This document shows positions 56,239 through 64,000 of a stretch of 64,000 bases of DNA, one piece after another (position 1 is the stretch's first letter; each line of letters begins with the position of its first letter). The notes under the pieces were generated by a model that was not told where the DNA came from, ran no database searches, and was given only the letters and a program-made list of their open reading frames with translations. The stretch spans positions 496,001 to 560,000 of the forward strand of contig NZ_JTDB02000003.1 of NCBI RefSeq assembly GCF_000785435.2, written 5' to 3'. The DNA is from Paraburkholderia sacchari. GTDB taxonomy: Bacteria; Pseudomonadota; Gammaproteobacteria; Burkholderiales; Burkholderiaceae. The position numbers and the translations under genes are program-made.

Positions 56239-56491
56239 GATTGCTCCCGTGCGTAACTGACGGTTCGAACGGCGCGGCTTGCGCCGGCAGTTCTCTCATG
56301 TGCTTGCTGATGTGCTTACTCTAACGAAATCCACGATTCGACGTTTCAGGCTGCCGTGAAATATGGCGCGCAGATTTGGCCTGCACAAAGGCGCGCAAGT
56401 GAGCGAGTGAGGCGCGGTGTTGCCGGCTTGCCGGGGAGGCCCGGCTGCGGCGCGCTAGAATGGATTTCTTTCGGGAAGCAAACAGTCAGTC

Positions 56492-56629
56492 ATGAAACGG
56501 ATTCTTGTTCTTACAGCGATTGCACTGCTCTGTACGGCCTGCGCCGGCGGAACCACGCCGTCGAGCAGCACCGCAAGCGGCATCACGATGTACGGCACGA
56601 TCGACCAGGGCATCACGATTCACAACTAA
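56492..56629 (+). CDS. 45-residue lipoprotein
   Basis: Short gene MKRILVLTAIALLCTAC, then 28 residues. The N-terminus is a lipoprotein signal with the lipobox LCTAC; the mature peptide (CAGGTTPSSSTASGITMYGTIDQG...) is Ser/Thr/Gly-rich and ends IHN. GGGAAG precedes the ATG. Function unknown. The coding bias and a good signal support it being real despite its size. Confidence 0.7.
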   Translation: MKRILVLTAIALLCTACAGGTTPSSSTASGITMYGTIDQGITIHN

Positions 56630-56748
56630 CCGGTCGGAAGCGGCGATCTGGGGCGCTAGCACGCTTGGCAGAAATTGACGCAAGATCGACGTGTCTGCCA
56701 ACGTCGCGCGTGCGATGATGGTCGCTTCGAATCCTCATCGCCCTTTGC

Positions 56749-57795
56749 ATGCCTATGTCCGCGTCTCCCTGCGTGCGCCATGTGGTTTTCGCGGTCGCGC
56801 CCGATCTCGTGCTGCTCGATGCCTGCGGACCGGTCGAGGCTTTCTGGCGGGCCGAACTGGCGATGCGCGCCGCAGCAACGCCTGCTCGGGCCGCGCTGGC
56901 TGACTCTACGCATGCCGCCGATCCTTGCGCTTATCGCGTCACGCTCGCGTCTACGGCGGGCGGCGTGCTGCCCACGTTCGCGGGCACGCCGGTCGTGACC
57001 GAGCGGCTCGACTCGATCGACATCGCCACCATCGACACGCTGATCGTTCCGGGCGTCCCCATCGACGATTCAACCGTGCTCCAGCCCGAACTCGTCGCAT
57101 GGATCGCCGCCGCGGCGCCGCATGCGCGGCGCGTCGCCTCGGTCTGCACCGGCGCGTTCTACCTTGCCGCCGCGGGCCTGCTCGATGGCCGCCGCGCCAC
57201 CACGCACTGGCGCAACGCGGCGCAGCTTGCGCGCCGTTTCCCGCGGGTGAATGTCGACCCCGAGCCGATCTTCGTGCGCGACGAGCGCGACGGCCGCGTG
57301 GTCTGGACCTCGGCGGGCGTGACGGCCGGCATCGATCTCGCGCTCGCGCTGATCGAGGAAGACTGCGGCCACGCGGTCGCCATGCATGCCGCGCGGCGGC
57401 TCGTGGTGTTCATGAAGCGCCCGGGCGGCCAGGCGCAGTTCAGCGAGGCGCTGGAGGCGCAAAGCGCGGCGGGCGGCGCGTTCGACGCGCTGCACGGCTG
57501 GATGGCCGCGAACCTGCACAGGGAATTGAGCGTCGAGCGTCTCGCCGAAGCGGCGCGCATGAGCCCGCGCACCTTCGCGCGGCGCTATGTCGAGTCGGTG
57601 GGGCGCACGCCTGCGCGCACGGTGTCGGCCATGCGCGTGGAAGCCGCCGCCCACGCGCTCGCGCAGTCGCGCCTTCCCGTCAAGCGCATTGCCGCGGACT
57701 GCGGCTTCGGCACCGAGCAGAACCTGCGGCGCGCGTTCGAGCGGCGCTATGGCGTGCTGCCGCTCGACTACCGGGCGCGGTTTTCGTCGGCCTGA
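56749..57795 (+). CDS. GlxA-type transcriptional regulator (DJ-1/PfpI domain plus AraC HTH)
   Basis: A 348-residue regulator. Residues 5-200 are a DJ-1/PfpI-like domain (VFAVAPDLVLLDACGPVEAF, SVCTGAFYLAAAGLLDGRRATTHW in parts), usually a sensor in this family. Residues 245-345 carry an AraC DNA-binding domain (LSVERLAEAARMSPRTFARRYVE, IAADCGFGTEQNLRRAFERRYG in parts). Targets are unknown. The ATG at 56755 two codons downstream is equally possible. Confidence 0.92.
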   Translation: MPMSASPCVRHVVFAVAPDLVLLDACGPVEAFWRAELAMRAAATPARAALADSTHAADPCAYRVTLASTAGGVLPTFAGTPVVTERLDSIDIATIDTLIVPGVPIDDSTVLQPELVAWIAAAAPHARRVASVCTGAFYLAAAGLLDGRRATTHWRNAAQLARRFPRVNVDPEPIFVRDERDGRVVWTSAGVTAGIDLALALIEEDCGHAVAMHAARRLVVFMKRPGGQAQFSEALEAQSAAGGAFDALHGWMAANLHRELSVERLAEAARMSPRTFARRYVESVGRTPARTVSAMRVEAAAHALAQSRLPVKRIAADCGFGTEQNLRRAFERRYGVLPLDYRARFSSA

Positions 57796-57837
57796 GCGCG
57801 CGGGGCGCCGGCGGATGACACGTCGGCGGATGACCGG

Positions 57838-57868
57838 GTGACAGGATGACACACGGCGCTCGTATAAT
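57838..57868 (+). promoter_or_regulatory. Possible promoter of the thioesterase gene
   Basis: Perfect TATAAT at 57863-57868 with GTGACA 19 bases upstream (57838-57843). The spacer is long, so the -35 is doubtful. Confidence 0.45.
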
Positions 57869-57883
57869 CGACGCCATCCTATA

Positions 57884-57907
57884 ACGACGCCTTGTACGAC
57901 GCCTTGT
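57884..57907 (+). repeat. Exact 12-bp tandem duplication in the thioesterase leader
   Basis: ACGACGCCTTGT occurs twice without spacer, then CAGCAAGGCG can pair with the second copy. It lies in the expected 5' untranslated region. Confidence 0.6.
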
Positions 57908-57940
57908 CAGCAAGGCGCAATCCCCACGAGCGGAGCCCCC

Positions 57941-58444
57941 ATGAGTACGCCTTCCCAGCCGCTGGACCGTTCGGAAACGACGTTCCGCTTTCTTGCCGAG
58001 CCGACCTCGGTGAACTTCGGCGGCAAAGTTCACGGCGGCGCCCTGATGAAATGGATCGACGAAACCGCTTACGCGTGCGCCGCCGTCTGGTCGGGCCGCT
58101 ACTGCGTGACGGTGAGCGTCGGCAACATCCGCTTTCGCCGGCCGATTCTGGTCGGCAACATGGTCGAGCTGCGCGCGCGCGTGGTGGCCACGGGCCGCAC
58201 CTCGATGCACATCCACATCACCGTGCACGCGGGCGACCCGAAGAGCGGCCAGTTGCGCCTCACGACCGATTGCCTGATCGTGTTCGTGGCCGTCGACGAA
58301 AACGGCAACCCGATTCCCGTGCCGACCTTCGTGCCGGAAACGGACGAGCAAAAGCGTCTCGCGAAATATGCGCTCGACGTGAAGGAAGCGCTCGACGCGA
58401 TCGTGGACCTGAAACCCGAGGAAGTGGCGAAAGGCCGGGTTTGA
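57941..58444 (+). CDS. Hot-dog-fold acyl-CoA thioesterase
   Basis: A 167-residue YciA/BACH-type thioesterase. FGGKVHGGALMKWIDETAYACA carries the catalytic acid region (cited 58015-58080), followed by RFRRPILVGNMVELRARV and TSMHIHITVHAG. These cytosolic enzymes release free CoA from acyl-CoAs. It converges on fumC with 18 bp between stops. Confidence 0.93.
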   Translation: MSTPSQPLDRSETTFRFLAEPTSVNFGGKVHGGALMKWIDETAYACAAVWSGRYCVTVSVGNIRFRRPILVGNMVELRARVVATGRTSMHIHITVHAGDPKSGQLRLTTDCLIVFVAVDENGNPIPVPTFVPETDEQKRLAKYALDVKEALDAIVDLKPEEVAKGRV

Positions 58445-58462
58445 TCTTCCGATCGGCCGGGC

Positions 58463-59863
58463 TTATTTCTTCAGTGTGCCCACCATATCGGCGGGCTTGA
58501 CCCATTCGTCGAACCGCTCGCTGCTCACGTGGCCGAGCGCGAGCGCGGCGGCCTTGAGCGTCGTGCCTTCCTTGTGCGCCTTCTTGGCGATCTGCGCGGC
58601 CTTGTCGTAGCCAATGTGCGGATTGAGCGCCGTCACCAGCATCAGCGACTCGTTGAGCAGCGTGTCGATACGCGCGCGGTTGGGCTCGATGCCCACCGCG
58701 CAGTGATCGTTGAAGGAGAGCGCGCCGTCGGCGAGCAGCCGGATCGACTGCAGCACGTTGTGCGCGATCATCGGGCGAAACACATTCAGTTCGAAGTTGC
58801 CGCTCGCGCCGCCCACATTCACGGCCACGTCGTTGCCGAACACCTGGCAGCACAGCATCGTGACTGCTTCGGATTGCGTAGGATTTACTTTGCCCGGCAT
58901 GATCGAGCTGCCCGGCTCGTTCTCGGGGATCGAGAGTTCGCCGAGTCCGCAGCGCGGGCCGCTCGCGAGCCAGCGGATGTCATTGGCGATCTTCATGAGG
59001 CTCGCCGCCACGGTCTTGAGCGCACCGTGCGCGAACACGAGTGCGTCGGCGGCGGCCATCACTTCGAACTTGTTGGGCGCGGTGACGAAGGGCACGCCCG
59101 TGAGCTTCGCGATGGTCTCGGCCACTTTTTGCGCGAATTGCGGATGCGCATTCAAACCCGTGCCCACGGCGGTGCCGCCTTGCGCGAGCTCGTACAGATG
59201 GGGCAGCGTCGACTCCACGTGGCGGATGCCCTGGTCGAGCTGCGCGACGTAGCCCGAGAACTCCTGGCCGAGCGTGAGCGGCGTGGCGTCCTGCAGGTGC
59301 GTTCGGCCGATCTTCACGATGTCGGCGAACTGCTTCGATTTTGCGTCGAGCGTGTCGCGCAGCGTCTTCAGCGCGGGCAGCAGATGCTTGGCGATGCCGT
59401 ATGCGGCGGCCACGTGCATCGCGGTGGGGAACACGTCGTTCGACGACTGGCCGCGATTGACGTCGTCGTTCGGATGCACCTTGCGCGCCTCGCCGCGCTC
59501 GCCGCCCAGAATCTCGCTCGCGCGGTTCGCGATCACCTCGTTGAGGTTCATGTTGGTTTGCGTGCCGGAGCCCGTTTGCCAGACCGCGAGCGGGAATTCG
59601 CCGGAGTGCTTGCCTTCGATGATTTCGTCGGCGGCCGCGATGATCGCGCGCGCTTTGGTCTCGTCGAGCATGCCGAGCGAGAGATTCACTTCGGCGGCGG
59701 CGCGCTTGATCGTGGCGAGCGCGGTAATGAGCTCGGGCGACTGCTTCTCGCTCGAGATGCGGAAGTTCTGCAAGGAGCGCTGCGTCTGCGCGCCCCAGAG
59801 CTGCGCGGCGGGCACGGCGATCTCGCCGAACGTGTCGCGTTCCATTCTGACGTTCCCGGTCAT
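58463..59863 (-). CDS. fumC: Class II fumarate hydratase
   Basis: Oxygen-stable fumarase of the TCA cycle, 466 residues. The fumarate lyase signature [11 protein letters not shown] is at about residue 320, with [19 protein letters not shown] and [20 protein letters not shown] (in parts) upstream. The start at 59863 has TTGGAG before it; MERDTF six codons later is an alternative. Confidence 0.97.
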   Translation of the reverse strand: MTGNVRMERDTFGEIAVPAAQLWGAQTQRSLQNFRISSEKQSPELITALATIKRAAAEVNLSLGMLDETKARAIIAAADEIIEGKHSGEFPLAVWQTGSGTQTNMNLNEVIANRASEILGGERGEARKVHPNDDVNRGQSSNDVFPTAMHVAAAYGIAKHLLPALKTLRDTLDAKSKQFADIVKIGRTHLQDATPLTLGQEFSGYVAQLDQGIRHVESTLPHLYELAQGGTAVGTGLNAHPQFAQKVAETIAKLTGVPFVTAPNKFEVMAAADALVFAHGALKTVAASLMKIANDIRWLASGPRCGLGELSIPENEPGSSIMPGKVNPTQSEAVTMLCCQVFGNDVAVNVGGASGNFELNVFRPMIAHNVLQSIRLLADGALSFNDHCAVGIEPNRARIDTLLNESLMLVTALNPHIGYDKAAQIAKKAHKEGTTLKAAALALGHVSSERFDEWVKPADMVGTLKK

Positions 59864-59913
59864 GGTGACACTCCAAGGTGAATGCGGCGTGCGCGGGAAG
59901 CCAGAACGGGATC

Positions 59914-61626
59914 TCAAAGCTGGCTGTCGACCGGCAACAGCAAGAATAGTCCGGTTAGCACATTCCTGTAGAAACCCGCACCGGGGTCGAGGTTGTAGGT
60001 GTGGATCATGCCGTCCTCCTCGTCGGTCCACACGAGCGGCGAGGAAATCGCGCTGCCGCGCAGCGACGCGAGCTGCGCCGGCGTCGCGAGCGAGACGCGA
60101 TAGCTCACTTTCGGGGAGGTCGCGAACTGGAAGAGCTGGGCCACCTCGTGCGCGAGCTTTGGGCTTTCGACGGCGAGCGCGAGCTCCGTATTCAGGTTGG
60201 CCGAGCGCGGGTCGAGATTGAGCGAGCCGATCACGAGCGTGCTCTCGTCGATCACATAGGCTTTCGCGTGCAGGCTCGCGCGCGAGCGCGAACCGATCAT
60301 GGGCAGGCGCCGTGCCCGCTCGGGCTTGGGCTGTACGGACTTGAACTCGTAGAGTTCGGCGTTGGCTTCGAGCAGCGGCACGCGATAGGGGCTGTAGCCC
60401 GCTTGCACGGCGATGGCGTCGGTGGCCGCCAGCGAATTGGTGAGGATCGCCACGCGCACGCCGCGCGCGGTGAGCGCGCGGATGGCCTGCACGCCGGCGT
60501 CGTGCGGCACGAAATACGGCGAGATGATCAGCACGCTGCTGTGCGCCTGATTGAAGCGATCGAGCAGGGAGCGCATCGCGTCGCCCATCTGGCCGCGCTC
60601 GGCGCCCGAGATTTTTTCCGGCGCGTCGGCCACGAATTCCCACTTCGCCCACGTGAGCCCGAGCTCGTCGCGCGCGATCTGCTGCGCGAGCGGCGTGGCG
60701 TTGAGCGGCTTCGCGTTGTAGGGGTCGGCGTTCTCGCGCCAGTGCGCGCGCAGCTCGTCGCGCGCAGCGTCGAGATCCTTCGGCTCGAACTTCTGATGGC
60801 GGAGCACGTTCAAGGGGTACGACACGCTGCTGTTCCAGTAGTCGTCGAAGCTCGCCGAGACGCTGGCCGCCACGGGGCCGGCGGTGAGCATGTCCAGATC
60901 GCGGAATTGGAGCGTCTCGCTCGCGCTGAAGTACTCGTCGCCGAGATTGCGCCCGCCCACGATCGCGAGTTCGTTATCGACGATCGTCGCCTTGTTGTGC
61001 ATGCGGCGCGTGAACTGGTCGACGTTCGTGAAGAAGTTGCGCGTGCGCCTGAACATGCTCTCGTTCGGGCTGCCGTACGGATTGAACACGCGGATCTGGA
61101 TGTTCGGATGGCTGTTGAGCGCCGCCATCAGACGGCCGACGTCGCGGAAGTTCAGGTCGTCGACGAGCATGCGCACATGCACGCCGTGGTCGGCCGCGTA
61201 CAGCGCCGAGCCCAGCAGCAGCTTGCCGGTGGTGTCCTCGTTGGCGATGTAGTACTGCATGTCGAGCGTTTTCGTCGCCGCATGCGCGAGCGCGATGCGC
61301 ATCTGCAGCGAGTCGGTGCCAGTGGCGAGCAGGCGGAAGCCCGACTCGTCGGGATGGGACGCCACGGGCGCGGCGAGCGCTTTGCCCAGCGGCGTCGCGC
61401 GCGCCTCCGCGGCGGGCAGCGCCGCCGAGCTGGCGCGCTGGAACGCCGTGGCGGGCGGGCGCGTCGCGCAGGCCGCGAGCAGCGTAACGCCGAGGAGCGC
61501 AACTAGCCGGAACGAAGCGAACGAAGCGAACGGCGCGAGCACGCGGGGCCGGGCGCGGCGCTGCGGCGCTGACGGCGCTGGGGGTGGGATATCGGCTGCG
61601 AAGCTCTGAACGGTATGCGCGGACAA
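59914..61626 (-). CDS. Phospholipase D-family lipoprotein
   Basis: A 570-residue PLD-superfamily protein with two HKD motifs: [18 protein letters not shown] and [20 protein letters not shown]. The N-terminus has a hydrophobic segment ending in LLAAC, a good lipobox, so it is probably membrane anchored. Such proteins resemble cardiolipin synthase or YmdC. It starts with TTG at 61626, preceded by a strong AGGAGAGGAG site. It follows fumC's start by 50 bp on the same strand but upstream of it. Confidence 0.9.
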   Translation of the reverse strand: MSAHTVQSFAADIPPPAPSAPQRRARPRVLAPFASFASFRLVALLGVTLLAACATRPPATAFQRASSAALPAAEARATPLGKALAAPVASHPDESGFRLLATGTDSLQMRIALAHAATKTLDMQYYIANEDTTGKLLLGSALYAADHGVHVRMLVDDLNFRDVGRLMAALNSHPNIQIRVFNPYGSPNESMFRRTRNFFTNVDQFTRRMHNKATIVDNELAIVGGRNLGDEYFSASETLQFRDLDMLTAGPVAASVSASFDDYWNSSVSYPLNVLRHQKFEPKDLDAARDELRAHWRENADPYNAKPLNATPLAQQIARDELGLTWAKWEFVADAPEKISGAERGQMGDAMRSLLDRFNQAHSSVLIISPYFVPHDAGVQAIRALTARGVRVAILTNSLAATDAIAVQAGYSPYRVPLLEANAELYEFKSVQPKPERARRLPMIGSRSRASLHAKAYVIDESTLVIGSLNLDPRSANLNTELALAVESPKLAHEVAQLFQFATSPKVSYRVSLATPAQLASLRGSAISSPLVWTDEEDGMIHTYNLDPGAGFYRNVLTGLFLLLPVDSQL

Positions 61627-61833
61627 GCGGATTCTCCTCTCCTGGCGACCGGAGTTGGCGCAAAGCGCCTGACTCCGGCGGCGTGCGAATTTGTTGGCGC
61701 TGCGTGTTGGCGCTGCGGCGTCTCCACTGGTGTTCGCTTACGTCGCGCGCCTTTTGCCCCTTTTGCCTCTTTTGCCGCCGATTTTATCGGGAAGCCGTGT
61801 CGCACGGCGTCCCGGGCGCGGGCGACGCCGCGT

Positions 61834-62811
61834 TCAGCCGCGCCGGCTGGCCGATGCGCCGGCGCTCGCCCTGAGCGCTTCGTCGGCGTCGCGTTCGCTG
61901 CCGCGCGCCGGCTCGCCGGCCCAGTAGCCCGCGAGCAGCGACCCGGAGAGGTTGTGCCACACCGAAAACAGCGCGCCGGGCAGGGCGGCGAGCGGCGAGA
62001 AGTAGAGCTTGCCGAGCGTCGCGGCGAGGCCGGAGTTCTGCATGCCCACTTCGATTGCGAGCGTGCGGCACACCGATTCGTCGAAGCCGAGCAGACGCCC
62101 GCCCCAGTAACCGCCGAGCAGACCAATGCCGTTGTGCAGCACCACGCCGAGCGCCACGAGCGGGCCCACCGTGGCGATGCTCGCGTGCGTGCTGCCCACC
62201 ACGGCCGCGATGATCGCGAGGATCGAGACCATCGAGACGAGCGGCAGAATGGGCTCCACGCGCCGCACGAGGCCGCCCGCGAGACGGTTCACGACGAGGC
62301 CGACGGCAATCGGCAGCGCCACGATCTGCAGGATGCTCATGAGCATGCCGTGCACGTCCACGACGATCGAGGCGTCGACATAAAAGCGCGTGAGCAGCGG
62401 CGTCGCGAACACGCCCACGAGCGTCGAGAGCGCGCTGATCGTCACCGAAAGCGCGACGTCGCCGCGCGCGAGATAGATCATCACGTTCGAGGCCGTACCG
62501 CTCGCGACGCTGCCCACCAGCACCATGCCCGCGGTGAGGTCGGGCGGCATGTGCAGTGCGTGGGCGATGACCCATGCGGCCAGCGGCATCACCAGATAGT
62601 GCAGGAGGATGCCGGCGAGCACGGGCGCGGGCCGCGTGAAGACGCGCTGGAAGTCGGCGAACGAGAGCGTCACGCCCATGGCGAGCATGATGATCGTCAG
62701 GAGCGTCGTGACGTGCGGCGTGACTGGCGCGACGACACCCGGGTTGAAGTAGGCGAACAGCGAGACGAGGACGGCCCAGAGCGGGAATAGTCGGGTAATC
62801 GGGGCAAGCAT
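61834..62811 (-). CDS. Bile acid:sodium symporter (BASS) family transporter
   Basis: A 325-residue membrane protein with about nine to ten transmembrane helices. PNV-type family segments are visible as [47 protein letters not shown] (in parts) and the C-terminal [17 protein letters not shown] members in bacteria carry pantothenate, keto acids or other organic anions; the substrate here is unknown. Confidence 0.92.
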   Translation of the reverse strand: MLAPITRLFPLWAVLVSLFAYFNPGVVAPVTPHVTTLLTIIMLAMGVTLSFADFQRVFTRPAPVLAGILLHYLVMPLAAWVIAHALHMPPDLTAGMVLVGSVASGTASNVMIYLARGDVALSVTISALSTLVGVFATPLLTRFYVDASIVVDVHGMLMSILQIVALPIAVGLVVNRLAGGLVRRVEPILPLVSMVSILAIIAAVVGSTHASIATVGPLVALGVVLHNGIGLLGGYWGGRLLGFDESVCRTLAIEVGMQNSGLAATLGKLYFSPLAALPGALFSVWHNLSGSLLAGYWAGEPARGSERDADEALRASAGASASRRG

Positions 62812-62962
62812 GAGCGGGTCCGTGAGCGGGCTGGTTATGGGGCTGGTTATGGGGCTGCGCGGGGCCCGCTATTTTAACCATGCGTTTAATGAACCGCTCG
62901 GGTGGCTCTTTGGGACGCTTCGGCGGCGCGTTGGCAACCCGCCTGAGCGAGCGCGCGCGGCC

Positions 62963-64000
62963 TCAGCCCGCGCGCGCCGCCGCCTCGATTTGCGCGCGCC
63001 GGCTCATGCGATGAAAGCGCCACGTCATGAGCGCGGCCACGCTCGCGAGCCCGGCCGCGAGCCCCCACCAGAGCCCGAGCGCGCCCATCCCGAAGTGGAA
63101 CGCGAGCACATAGCCGACCGGAAAGCCGATGCCCCAATAGCCGAGCGTCGCGGCGACCATCGGAATGCGGGTGTCCTTCAGGCCGCGCAGGCAGCCGGAG
63201 CCCACGGTCTGCATACCGTCGACGATCTGGAACAGCGCGGCCACGCCGAGCAGCGACGCCGCGAGCGCGACGGTCTGCGCGTTGGCCGGATCGTCGAGGT
63301 GCAGATAGAGCCCGACGATCCAGTGCGGCGCGAGCACCATCACGAGCGCCGACATCGACATGAAGCCCACCCCCAGCGCCAGCGCGACGAAGCCCGCATG
63401 GCGCGCCGCGCGCGGCACGCCCGCGCCGATCCAGTAGCCCACGCGCACATTGGCCGCCTGGCCGATCGAGAGCGGCACCATGAACATCACCGAAGCCACG
63501 TTCAGCGCGATCTGGTGCGCGGCGAGCGGCGTCGCGCCGAGCAGGCCGGCCAGCAGGCCAGTGGCGAGAAAGAGCATCGATTCAACGGCGTAGGTGATCG
63601 CCACGGGCCAGCCGATGGCGAAAAGCTCGCCCATCAGCGGCGCGGTGGGCCGCCGCGCGACCACGAAGTGCTGATGCGAGGGCCGCAGGTGCAGCAGCGC
63701 CATCAGCACGAGCGTGGTGAGCCAGACGGTGATCGCGGTAGCGACCGCCGAGCCGAGAAAACCGAGGCGCGGCAGGCCCCACGCGCCGTGAATCAGCCCG
63801 TAGTTCAGGAAGCCATTGAAGAACACGCTGACGATCGAGATCCACAGCAGGCGCCTGGCCGCGCCGATGGCGGGCAGGAACGAGCGCATCAGCCCCACGC
63901 CGATCAGGCTGGCGGGCGCGCCCCAGCGCAGCACGGCCGCGTACTCGCCCACCTGGTGCGCGAGCACGGGCGGCTCGCCGAGCGCAACCAGCAGGGGCCC
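62963..64000 (-). CDS. MATE-family multidrug/sodium antiporter, 5' truncated by window edge
   Basis: The frame is open to the right edge, so the N-terminal part is missing. At least 345 C-terminal residues are visible with about ten transmembrane helices. MATE-type segments include GWPVAITYAVESMLFLATGLLAG, LAAHQIALNVASVMFMVPLSIGQAANVRVGYWIGAG (in parts) and CLRGLKDTRIPM. It exports cationic drugs by H+ or Na+ antiport in the family. The substrate is unknown. Confidence 0.9.
   Translation of the reverse strand, partial: GPLLVALGEPPVLAHQVGEYAAVLRWGAPASLIGVGLMRSFLPAIGAARRLLWISIVSVFFNGFLNYGLIHGAWGLPRLGFLGSAVATAITVWLTTLVLMALLHLRPSHQHFVVARRPTAPLMGELFAIGWPVAITYAVESMLFLATGLLAGLLGATPLAAHQIALNVASVMFMVPLSIGQAANVRVGYWIGAGVPRAARHAGFVALALGVGFMSMSALVMVLAPHWIVGLYLHLDDPANAQTVALAASLLGVAALFQIVDGMQTVGSGCLRGLKDTRIPMVAATLGYWGIGFPVGYVLAFHFGMGALGLWWGLAAGLASVAALMTWRFHRMSRRAQIEAAARAG

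Noticed and set aside
1..64000. tRNA, rRNA, insertion sequences or prophage genes
   Set aside because: None was recognised by eye on either strand; short or diverged RNA genes could still be missed without a covariance-model search.

Overview
The window is high-GC chromosomal DNA of a beta-proteobacterium of the Burkholderiaceae, most likely Paraburkholderia, Caballeronia or a close Burkholderia relative. The evidence is strong G/C bias at third codon positions, the gene order pheA-hisC-tyrA-aroA-cmk-rpsA-ihfB-lapA-lapB-ugd-hldA-hldD-cysM, and the characteristic protein variants (570-residue ribosomal protein S1, 323-residue ThyA). No tRNA, rRNA, insertion sequence, prophage or CRISPR array was seen. 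I ran no database search; all names come from reading the sequence.

Layout. 1-14.5 kb (+): aromatic amino acid, translation and LPS-precursor genes in one long run, with a putative internal promoter for rpsA inside cmk. 14.6-18.9 kb: MltB transglycosylase, an HDAC-like deacylase, an enoyl-CoA hydratase-like protein and a monoacylglycerol-lipase-like hydrolase. 19.2-23.7 kb: metNIQ and etfBA. 23.7-28.8 kb: dadA divergent from an Lrp-type regulator; a radical SAM gene behind a near-consensus SOS (LexA) box set in a perfect 22-bp-arm inverted repeat; a TM2 membrane protein; a sugar-dehydrogenase-like secreted protein without a canonical start. 29.1-33.4 kb: rpsP-rimM-trmD-rplS from a clear sigma-70 promoter, then a Nudix hydrolase and a CobD/CbiB-family membrane protein. 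33.5-40.3 kb: rsgA, Ste24-like protease, orn, mog, darP (yjgA), pmbA and folA.

40.4-50.7 kb is the accessory highlight. A minus-strand cluster encodes a functional-amyloid (Fap-like) secretion system: two small secreted proteins, two proteins with GN(I/V)GVN-type amyloid repeats, a periplasmic C39-peptidase-like FapD, a FapE-like protein and a FapF-like outer-membrane barrel with an N-terminal coiled coil. The order matches fapABCDEF of Pseudomonas, plus one extra small gene. Two paralogous sigma-54 activators of VpsR type with intact GAFTGA loops flank it, and a good -24/-12 promoter lies just upstream of the first gene, with inverted repeats behind it as candidate activator sites. Several of the secreted proteins carry a double-glycine-leader-like motif (DDxxLAxQxG) that might be recognised by FapD. 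The cluster lies between folA and thyA, as if inserted there.

51.4-64 kb: thyA; a 951-residue FecR/DUF6600 protein with a long Pro/Gln repeat tail; an ArsR-type regulator; a 45-residue lipoprotein; a GlxA-type AraC regulator; an acyl-CoA thioesterase; fumC; a phospholipase-D-family lipoprotein; a BASS-family transporter; and a MATE exporter cut off by the right edge.
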